Part shown: positions 1-5,407 of the stretch, one piece after another
Numbering within the stretch: the first letter of the stretch is position 1
How the letters are laid out: the number at the start of each line of letters is the position of its first letter
Assembly (NCBI GenBank): GCA_905236445.1
Contig: CAJOPQ010000070.1
Coordinates: forward strand, 1 to 10,532
Length of the DNA stretch: 10,532 nt
Source: an uncultured Clostridia bacterium
Lineage (GTDB): Bacteria; Bacillota; Clostridia; Christensenellales; UBA1242
Reading direction: 5' to 3'
Made by a program: the position numbers and the translations under genes
The notes under the pieces: generated by a model
Told to the model about the DNA's origin: nothing
Databases searched by the model: none
What the model saw: only the letters and a program-made list of their open reading frames with translations

Positions 1-444
1 ACCTCCCTCTGTATTAGCAAAAGCCACACAGTCTTTAGCGAGTTCGTCAAAATCAGCGGTTTTCCCTTGCACTGTTTTCAATGACTTTTTATCGAACTTA
101 AGTCCTTCTTTCATATCTATATCGTTTTCTTTGTATAATTTGCCTCCATTCGTATAACCTTTGACAAAAACAAAATTTTGAATAATGAACACATCATCGA
201 TAACATTATCGTCGGTAACAAATCTTAGGCAACTTTCGCTAGCTAAGTCAATATATTTAATATCTATGCTATGCAAGGTATTGAAGAAAAAATATCTTGA
301 CATTTCGTCTACTTTGGCAACCTTGCCTTTATCTGGGATATAACACTTGTAAGCAATTGTGGACTGATCGTTGGTTGCCACATAGCCTACAAAGTATCTA
401 CCACCCTGTACAACTTCTTCTCGCAAAGTCATAATGTTGGACAT
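1..444 (-). CDS. AlbA_2 (Schlafen-like) domain protein, N-terminal part only
   Basis: The reading frame is open from an ATG at 444 to the window edge and gives 148 residues starting MSNIMTLREEVVQ. AGGAGA lies at a good distance upstream (around 451-456). The first ~110 residues match no family I recognise. Residues 114-148 run from GLKFDKKSL to CVAFANTEGG. This is the typical opening of the AlbA_2 / Schlafen AAA_4 domain: an lEfK-like strand, a helix, then the AFANteGG turn. In that family the domain usually precedes an ATP-binding or winged-helix region and is found in putative transcriptional regulators and defence-related proteins; none of that part is inside the window. The gene diverges from the HD-domain gene at 579 and has its own consensus promoter. 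The domain call rests on a short stretch, and the role is unknown. Confidence 0.65.
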   Translation of the reverse strand, partial: MSNIMTLREEVVQGGRYFVGYVATNDQSTIAYKCYIPDKGKVAKVDEMSRYFFFNTLHSIDIKYIDLASESCLRFVTDDNVIDDVFIIQNFVFVKGYTNGGKLYKENDIDMKEGLKFDKKSLKTVQGKTADFDELAKDCVAFANTEGG

Positions 445-477
445 AAATTTTCTCCTACCCATTAATACTTAATTCAT

Positions 478-506
478 ATTATACAGCAAAGTCTTTGCCC
501 TGTCAA
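478..506 (-). promoter_or_regulatory. Consensus sigma-A-type promoter of the AlbA_2 gene
   Basis: On the minus strand a perfect TTGACA (506-501) is followed by a 17-bp spacer and a perfect TATAAT (483-478). Transcription would start near 471, giving a leader of about 27 nt that contains the AGGAGA site of the gene starting at 444. Confidence 0.8.
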
Positions 507-528
507 TATAAACACTTTCGCATCTTGT

Positions 529-557
529 TTGACATTTTATACTCTGTCTGATATTAT
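529..557 (+). promoter_or_regulatory. Promoter of the HD-domain gene
   Basis: TTGACA (529-534), a 17-bp spacer and TATTAT (552-557) match the housekeeping consensus at 11 of 12 positions. The expected start is near 564, only about 15 nt before the ATG at 579. The two divergent -35 boxes are only 22 bp apart. Confidence 0.75.
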
Positions 558-578
558 CTAAGATAGTAGAGGTTGACA

Positions 579-1265
579 ATGAATAATTTAGAAACGTTAG
601 ATAACATATTGCTAAGTAATAATGTTGTAGATAATTTTTATAACAAATATAACAGCAACAAAGATTTCAAAAATTGGCTAGATGGCATTTTGCCAGAAGT
701 AGATAAATGTGAGAAGCAAATTCAAAGGAATCCTTGGCACAAATACAACGTTCTTGGACACATTCTACATTCCGTTGATGAAATGAATAAACAGACACAG
801 AATCTGCCGGCGAATGATCGTAGACTTCTTAGTTATACAATGTTTTTGCACGACATGGGCAAACCTGTATGCCATATCGAAAGAATGAAAGATGGCAGAC
901 TTATTGACAGTTTCTTTGGACATAATGTCGAAAGTGCCAATGTTTGTGACAGAGTAGCACACAATCTAGGTTTTGACGGCAATGAAGCAGACAAATTAAG
1001 AACACTTGTGTATAAGCATGATATTTTTATGTTTATCAAAGATTTTCCTACAGATAATCCACACTGGAGAAGACTAGATAATAATGTGATTGATGAAGAA
1101 ATAGCCGATCTTAGCCAACACGGTGATGGCAAGCAACTTATGAGATACTTGGTTATGATTGGAAGATCAGACAATCTTGCACAGAATGAAAAAATGACTA
1201 AGGATAGTCTTGCTATGCTAGATAAATTTGATAATATGATAGATGAAAGAGACGCAATGTATTAG
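579..1265 (+). CDS. HD-domain phosphohydrolase, 228 aa
   Basis: This is probably a soluble metal-dependent phosphohydrolase of the HD superfamily. Visible motifs are H61 in GHILHSV, the HD pair H91-D92 in LHDMGKP, H115 in FFGHNVES, and a late Asp in MIGRSDN. The NPWHKYNVLGH...HDMGKP...FGHN pattern most resembles the HD domain attached to some CCA-adding tRNA nucleotidyltransferases, but no nucleotidyltransferase domain is present, so the substrate is unknown. A TTG at 573 extends the frame by two codons. I chose the ATG at 579 because TAGAGG (567-572) sits 6 nt before it. The gene is monocistronic, has its own promoter, and is followed by a hairpin terminator shared with the convergent FAD gene. 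The superfamily assignment is firm; the exact function is not. Confidence 0.85.
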   Translation: MNNLETLDNILLSNNVVDNFYNKYNSNKDFKNWLDGILPEVDKCEKQIQRNPWHKYNVLGHILHSVDEMNKQTQNLPANDRRLLSYTMFLHDMGKPVCHIERMKDGRLIDSFFGHNVESANVCDRVAHNLGFDGNEADKLRTLVYKHDIFMFIKDFPTDNPHWRRLDNNVIDEEIADLSQHGDGKQLMRYLVMIGRSDNLAQNEKMTKDSLAMLDKFDNMIDERDAMY

Positions 1266-1278
1266 GAATAAATAAACA

Positions 1279-1308
1279 AAAATAAGTGAAGCGTGCTTCA
1301 CTTATTTT
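1279..1308. terminator. Bidirectional intrinsic terminator between convergent genes
   Basis: AAAATAAGTGAAGC (1279-1292) and its exact complement GCTTCACTTATTTT (1295-1308) form a stem of about 13 bp with a CGTG loop. The A- and T-rich arms give a U-rich tail in both directions, so it can end the HD-domain gene (plus strand) and the FAD gene (minus strand). Confidence 0.85.
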
Positions 1309-1316
1309 GTTATTAA

Positions 1317-2687
1317 CTACTCTTCTAAAATATTTCTAGCCACATATACACCAGACGCCGATGCATGAGACAATGAATGTGTAACACCACTACAATCCCC
1401 TATAACATACAGCCCTTTGTGACATGTCTCTAGGTTGTTATCAATCTCAACATTCATATTATAGAACTTAACTTCAACACCGTATAGCAGAGTGTCGTCG
1501 TTAGCAGTGCCCGGTGCGATTTTGTCAAGTGCGTATATCATCTCTATAATATCATCTAGAATTCTTTTTGGCATAACCAAAGATAAATCTCCAGGAGTTG
1601 CACTTAAAGTTGGCACGATAAAACTATTTTTAATTCTATCAACATTGCTTCGTTTTCCCCTTATCAGATCGCCAAACCTCTGTACTATCACTCCACCACC
1701 AAGCATATTAGAAAGTTTTGCAATACTTTCTGCATAAGCAGTGCTATCGTCAAATGGCTCTGTAAAATGTTTGGATACAAGTAGTGCAAAGTTGGTATTA
1801 TTGGTATGCAAAGCTTCATCTTCATAAGAATGGCCATTAACAGTAATTATGCCATTTGTGTTCTCTGTTACAACTGCACCATAAGGATTCATGCAGAATG
1901 TTCTTACTTTGTCGCCATATTTTTCTGTACAATATACTATTTTGCTTTCATATAATTCGTCTGTTATATGTGAGAAAATCTCGGCAGGCAATTCAACTCT
2001 TACACCAATATCTACACGATTGCTGTGTGTATTAATTTTAAGTTGTTTACACACATTTTCCATCCATTTACTTCCACTTCTACCAACAGAAATTACACAT
2101 TTATCACAAGTATAAGCTCCTATGTCAGTCACAATTTCGAAGCCATTTTGACACTTTTTTACCTCTTTGACTGGCAGGTTAAATACGAACTCGACCTTGT
2201 CTTTTAACTTATTGTATAAGTTCTCCAACACAACATAGTTTTTGTCTGTTCCCAAGTGTCTGACCGAAGCATCAAGTAAATGCAATTTGTTCTGAACACA
2301 CAATTTCTTAAAATTTGAATTAGCAGTAGAATATAATTTAGTGCCATCACCACCGTTGGCAATATTTATTGCATCAACATACTTCATCAATTCAATTGCT
2401 TTTTCTTTGCCTATATATTCATGCAAAGTACCACCAAAGTCATTAGTAATATTATACTTTCCGTCAGAGAAAGCTCCAGCCCCACCAAATCCATTCATTA
2501 TGGCACAAGTTTTGCAATGCACGCAAGACTTAATTGTGTCATTGTTAATTGGGCACTTTCTTTTATTTAGTTCGTTACCAGCCTCTAATACAGCTATTCT
2601 TAGTGGCTTTTTACTTTTTTCTATTAACTCGTAGGCTGTATATATTCCACCCGGACCAGCACCTATTATTACAACATCATAATGCAT
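1317..2687 (-). CDS. FAD-dependent dehydrogenase, COG2509-like, 456 aa
   Basis: This is a cytoplasmic flavoprotein of the uncharacterised FAD-dependent dehydrogenase group. Residues 4-14 (DVVIIGAGPGG) form the Rossmann GxGxxG dinucleotide site, and E35 at the end of the next strand is placed to bind the adenosine ribose. Residues 65-77 (NGFGGAGAFSDGK) are the group's typical Gly-rich motif. The C-terminus carries the second FAD signature, GLYVIGDCSG, followed by SHASASGVYVA. Cysteines C45, C55, C58 and C61 cluster just before the Gly-rich motif and could bind a metal or an Fe-S cluster; that is inference. The frame can start 11 codons earlier at 2720, but GGGAG at 2700-2696 is 8 nt before the ATG at 2687, and the Rossmann strand begins immediately after that Met. 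The substrate and electron partner are unknown. Confidence 0.85.
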   Translation of the reverse strand: MHYDVVIIGAGPGGIYTAYELIEKSKKPLRIAVLEAGNELNKRKCPINNDTIKSCVHCKTCAIMNGFGGAGAFSDGKYNITNDFGGTLHEYIGKEKAIELMKYVDAINIANGGDGTKLYSTANSNFKKLCVQNKLHLLDASVRHLGTDKNYVVLENLYNKLKDKVEFVFNLPVKEVKKCQNGFEIVTDIGAYTCDKCVISVGRSGSKWMENVCKQLKINTHSNRVDIGVRVELPAEIFSHITDELYESKIVYCTEKYGDKVRTFCMNPYGAVVTENTNGIITVNGHSYEDEALHTNNTNFALLVSKHFTEPFDDSTAYAESIAKLSNMLGGGVIVQRFGDLIRGKRSNVDRIKNSFIVPTLSATPGDLSLVMPKRILDDIIEMIYALDKIAPGTANDDTLLYGVEVKFYNMNVEIDNNLETCHKGLYVIGDCSGVTHSLSHASASGVYVARNILEE

Positions 2688-2735
2688 AATTATATCTCCC
2701 TTACTAATATAGAAGTCCAATTATTATACAGCAAT

Positions 2736-2743
2736 ATTGTAGC
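2736..2743 (-). promoter_or_regulatory. Possible extended -10 promoter of the FAD gene
   Basis: The minus strand reads TGC-TACAAT (TACAAT at 2741-2736), an extended -10 element about 50 nt before the start codon. No good -35 box lies at the right distance. A second -10-like TATAAT (2728-2723) follows closely, also without a clear -35. Which one is used cannot be decided here. Confidence 0.4.
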
Positions 2744-2794
2744 ATATTTTCTAATAGTTAACCAGTTTTTTATTGTATTTTAAGATCAATATTT

Positions 2795-2825
2795 AAAAAA
2801 AACTTAAAGTTGCTCACTTTAAGTT
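2795..2825 (-). terminator. Terminator of the two-gene membrane-protein unit
   Basis: AACTTAAAGT (2801-2810) and ACTTTAAGTT (2816-2825) form a perfect 10-bp stem with a 5-nt loop. On the minus strand the stem is followed by a run of U (A-run at 2795-2800). It lies directly after the start-less open stretch ending at 2828 and closes the transcript of the genes at 2954 and 3412. Confidence 0.85.
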
Positions 2826-2827
2826 CT

Positions 2828-2932
2828 TTACATTTCATTATCTTTATTATTATCTTCAATATTATTGAGTTTAAAAACTAATTTTGCGATTCCCCAGCCA
2901 ACACTTGTATATAAAGATACAACAACCCATTG
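2828..2932 (-). pseudogene. Start-less open stretch, possible remnant of a third paralogue
   Basis: After the TAA of the 2954-3406 gene the same frame meets TGA and TAG. It then stays open for 35 codons to a TAA at 2828-2830. The translation reads RQWVVVSLYTSVGWGIAKLV and continues into a charged tail, LNNIEDNNKDNEM. This is a hydrophobic segment followed by an acidic/lysine-rich tail, the same C-terminal layout as the two upstream proteins. No ATG, GTG or TTG begins it, so it is probably not translated. It may be the decayed end of a third copy, or an ancestral end of the 2954 gene now cut off by stops. Chance is possible for so short a stretch. Confidence 0.3.
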
Positions 2933-2953
2933 TCTCTATCACACCACAATTTT

Positions 2954-3406
2954 TTACTTAGTTGGACCGTCTTGATTACTAGCTTCATCATCCGACTTTT
3001 CCGGCAACTCAGCGACACCTTTAATTCCGCTACCAGCAACGCCAAGCAACAGTCCAATTGCAAGTTGCATTGAGCCGTCATCAAGATAATCGTCGCTTTT
3101 GACCATATCAGAATAATTATCATCATTTTTCATCAATTCTAATGCATAGTCTTTTGCATTTATATTTATTTTTTCCGCTTCTTTTAATAACGATGAAATA
3201 TCTTGGCTATTTATTTCATCAATCTTTGCATCGATAATTTGCGTGTATTCTTCTGTCTTCATATATCCATCAACGAGTTTTTCAATTTTATCGTTTTCAA
3301 ATGCCTTTATAGTTCCATCTATTATAGTTACAGCACTAAGAAGTATTAATCCATTTGCCACTAATCTAATTATCTTGTCTGCGGCAATTTTACCATTCTC
3401 TCTCAT
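2954..3406 (-). CDS. Small two-helix membrane protein, 150 aa (paralogue of next gene)
   Basis: I do not recognise the family. The protein has a hydrophobic segment at about residues 12-33 (around LVANGLILLSAVTIIDG), a charged helical middle of about 80 residues, a second hydrophobic segment at about 112-132 (MQLAIGLLLGVAGSGIKGVA), and an acidic tail (KSDDEASNQDGPTK). The middle aligns with the neighbouring 3412-3912 product: Y48 with a following ExYxxI motif, and EKININAKDYA (78-88) against EKINKVEDYA. The two genes are therefore divergent tandem copies. The ATG at 3406 lies 5 nt after the neighbour's stop codon. The nearest ribosome site, GGGTGAG, overlaps the end of the neighbour, which suggests translational coupling in one operon. 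The role is unknown; both termini may face the same side of the membrane. Confidence 0.75.
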   Translation of the reverse strand: MRENGKIAADKIIRLVANGLILLSAVTIIDGTIKAFENDKIEKLVDGYMKTEEYTQIIDAKIDEINSQDISSLLKEAEKININAKDYALELMKNDDNYSDMVKSDDYLDDGSMQLAIGLLLGVAGSGIKGVAELPEKSDDEASNQDGPTK

Positions 3407-3411
3407 TTAGA

Positions 3412-3912
3412 TTACTCACCCATGTCTAAATCTTTATCTTGTTCTTTATTTTTATCTTTTAAATAATGTTTGACTGAATCAACAGTGGCTTTGCCAGCAG
3501 CTACAGTGCCAATAGCAGATAGCGCCATAACAAACATATCTATACCTTTGTCGCTTGACGCATCTTTAGCATCTTTGTCTAATGCATTTAGTTCTTTGGC
3601 GTAATCAGCATCCAGTCTAGCATAATCTTCTACCTTATTAATTTTCTCATTAACAAGATTTATAGTATTAATAGTTACAGCACCATTTTGTGATAAGCTT
3701 TCTTCTATATCTTCATTGAAAATTTCTGCAAAATTATCACTTGCTTTATATTCTTCTATTGTTGCAATTTGGGCTCTACTAATCTCTGTCTGTAGATTTG
3801 ATCTATACACAGCATCTACTCCACTTATTGCAAGCAAACCAATTGCAGCAGCCCCATACAGTCCATACTTAATTGAGTCTTTTATATCCTCATTTATCTT
3901 TAGTTTCTTCAT
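3412..3912 (-). CDS. Small two-helix membrane protein, 166 aa
   Basis: This is the first gene of a two-gene unit and its family is not recognised. After a lysine-rich start (MKKLKINEDIKDSIK) there is a hydrophobic segment at about residues 16-35 (YGLYGAAAIGLLAISGV), then a long charged, probably helical region, a second hydrophobic segment at about 124-140 (IDMFVMALSAIGTVAAG), and a highly charged tail (KDKNKEQDKDLDMGE). The frame extends back to 3954, but I chose the ATG at 3912 because GGAGAG (3928-3923) precedes it by 10 nt; the longer starts have no ribosome site. It shares topology and the EKIN...DYA motif (89-98) with the downstream gene. It has its own promoter, and the unit ends at the terminator at 2795-2825. 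No enzyme motif is seen. Confidence 0.78.
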   Translation of the reverse strand: MKKLKINEDIKDSIKYGLYGAAAIGLLAISGVDAVYRSNLQTEISRAQIATIEEYKASDNFAEIFNEDIEESLSQNGAVTINTINLVNEKINKVEDYARLDADYAKELNALDKDAKDASSDKGIDMFVMALSAIGTVAAGKATVDSVKHYLKDKNKEQDKDLDMGE

Positions 3913-3967
3913 ACTTTTTTCACTCTCCATATAATAAAACTTCAAAAAAAACAATCTATCTACAGTT

Positions 3968-3997
3968 ATTTTAACACAGCAAATCGTGCTATGTCAA
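3968..3997 (-). promoter_or_regulatory. Promoter of the membrane-protein pair
   Basis: On the minus strand TTGACA (3997-3992), an 18-bp spacer and TAAAAT (3973-3968) form a good housekeeping-type promoter. The start would be near 3961, giving a leader of about 50 nt. Confidence 0.65.
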
Positions 3998-4043
3998 TAC
4001 CCAATTTTTTTGGTTAATTTGAATAATTTCTAAAAATATCGAG

Positions 4044-4080
4044 TAAAAAAAAGAACTATTTTATCCAAATAGTTCTTTTT
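4044..4080 (-). terminator. Terminator of the str operon, after tuf
   Basis: AAAAAGAACTATTT (4048-4061) and AAATAGTTCTTTTT (4067-4080) pair perfectly over 14 bp around a 5-nt loop. On the minus strand the stem runs into a long U tract (A-run at 4045-4052). It lies about 20 nt beyond the tuf stop codon and ends the operon, so no S10-operon gene follows here. Confidence 0.92.
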
Positions 4081-4099
4081 GCATAATATTAAATTTTGA

Positions 4100-5302
4100 T
4101 TACTTAATGATGCTAGAAACAACACCAGAACCAACTGTTCTACCACCCTCACGGATAGCGAATCTCAAACCTTGCTCAATAGCAATAGGAGTGATCAACT
4201 TAATAGTCATTCTAACGTTATCACCAGGCATTACCATTTCAACACCTTGTGGAAGCTCGATAGAACCAGTAACATCAGTAGTTCTGAAGTAGAATTGTGG
4301 TCTGTAACCATTGAAGAATGGAGTATGACGACCACCCTCTTCTTTCTTCAATACGTAAACCTCTGCTGTAAATTCAGTATGAGGTTGGATTGTACCTGGT
4401 TTGCAAAGAACTTGACCTCTCTCGATTTCTGTTCTTTGGATACCACGAAGAAGTAGACCAACGTTATCACCAGCAACTGCTTGGTCAAGCATCTTTCTGA
4501 ACATCTCTACACCAGTAATAACTGTAGTAAGTTTTGAATTCATACCTACGATTTCTACAGTATCGCCAACTTTAACACTACCTCTCTCTACTCTACCAGT
4601 AGCAACTGTTCCACGACCAGTGATTGTGAATACATCCTCAACTGGAAGAAGGAATGGCTTATCTGTATCTCTCTCTGGCTCTGGAATATAAGTATCAAGA
4701 GCATCCATAAGTTCGAAAATACATTTGCAATCGTCGCTATCAACGTTGCCGTCTTTAGCAGCTTCAAGAGCCTTAAGAGCAGAACCCTTGATGATTGGAG
4801 TCTTGTCGCCTGGGAATCCATATTCTGTAAGAAGATCTCTGATTTCCATTTCAACAAGTTCTAGTAACTCAGGATCATTAACCTGATCAGTCTTGTTCAT
4901 AAATACAACGATGTATGGAACACCAACTTGACGAGCAAGAAGGATATGCTCTCTTGTCTGAGGCATTGGACCATCAGTTGCAGCAACAACTAGTACAGCA
5001 CCGTCCATCTGAGCAGCACCAGTGATCATGTTCTTAACATAGTCAGCGTGTCCTGGGCAGTCAACGTGTGCATAGTGTCTTTTGTCTGTCTCGTACTCAA
5101 CGTGAGCAGTATTGATAGTAATACCTCTTTGTCTTTCCTCTGGTGCCTTATCGATTGCACCATAATCCATTGCTAGTGCATGGCCTTTAGCAGCAAGTGT
5201 CATAGTGATAGCAGCTGTTAAAGTAGTTTTACCATGGTCAACGTGACCAATTGTACCAACGTTAACGTGTGGTTTAGTTCTTTCATATTTAGCTTTTGCC
5301 AT
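4100..5302 (-). CDS. tuf: Translation elongation factor Tu, 400 aa
   Basis: EF-Tu is the GTPase that carries aminoacyl-tRNA to the ribosomal A site. The GTPase motifs are complete: P-loop GHVDHGKT (19-26), switch I with RGITI (59-63), DCPGH (81-85) with catalytic H85, NKTD (136-139) and the GSALKAL G5 motif. The two beta-barrel domains follow, with typical GRGTVATGRVERG and the C-terminal IREGGRTVGSGVV. The length is close to the usual 394-400 residues. AAGGAGAA precedes the ATG by a normal distance, so the start is secure. tuf is the last gene of the str operon, 105 nt after fusA, and is followed by a strong terminator. NKTD in place of the commoner NKCD is an ordinary variation. Confidence 0.99.
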   Translation of the reverse strand: MAKAKYERTKPHVNVGTIGHVDHGKTTLTAAITMTLAAKGHALAMDYGAIDKAPEERQRGITINTAHVEYETDKRHYAHVDCPGHADYVKNMITGAAQMDGAVLVVAATDGPMPQTREHILLARQVGVPYIVVFMNKTDQVNDPELLELVEMEIRDLLTEYGFPGDKTPIIKGSALKALEAAKDGNVDSDDCKCIFELMDALDTYIPEPERDTDKPFLLPVEDVFTITGRGTVATGRVERGSVKVGDTVEIVGMNSKLTTVITGVEMFRKMLDQAVAGDNVGLLLRGIQRTEIERGQVLCKPGTIQPHTEFTAEVYVLKKEEGGRHTPFFNGYRPQFYFRTTDVTGSIELPQGVEMVMPGDNVRMTIKLITPIAIEQGLRFAIREGGRTVGSGVVSSIIK

Positions 5303-5341
5303 TTTTGAAAAATTCTCCTTTAAAAATTATATAATTTTTTG

Positions 5342-5391
5342 TTTAGAAATCTCTTTCTAAAATCTCCTAGATATTTTTACATATATTTAGG
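5342..5391 (-). other. Two small hairpins in the fusA-tuf spacer
   Basis: TTTAGAAA (5342-5349) and TTTCTAAA (5354-5361) form a perfect 8-bp stem with a 4-nt loop. CCTAGATAT (5366-5374) can pair with ATATTTAGG (5383-5391) with one mismatch. No U-run follows in the direction of transcription, so they do not look like a terminator. They could affect processing or stability between fusA and tuf. The whole spacer is very AT-rich, which makes chance pairing likely. Confidence 0.3.
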
Positions 5392-5407
5392 AAAAAGTAA
5401 AGCAAAA

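Noticed and set aside
833..1174. 113-codon minus-strand frame opposite the HD-domain gene
   Set aside because: It is an antisense shadow; the plus-strand product carries the full set of HD motifs.
2878..3126. 82-codon minus-strand frame overlapping the end of the 2954 gene
   Set aside because: It lies in another frame of a better-supported gene, has no ribosome site and an implausible composition.
5329..5334. TATAAT just upstream of tuf as a separate tuf promoter
   Set aside because: There is no -35 box at the right distance, and transcription would begin inside the ribosome binding site.
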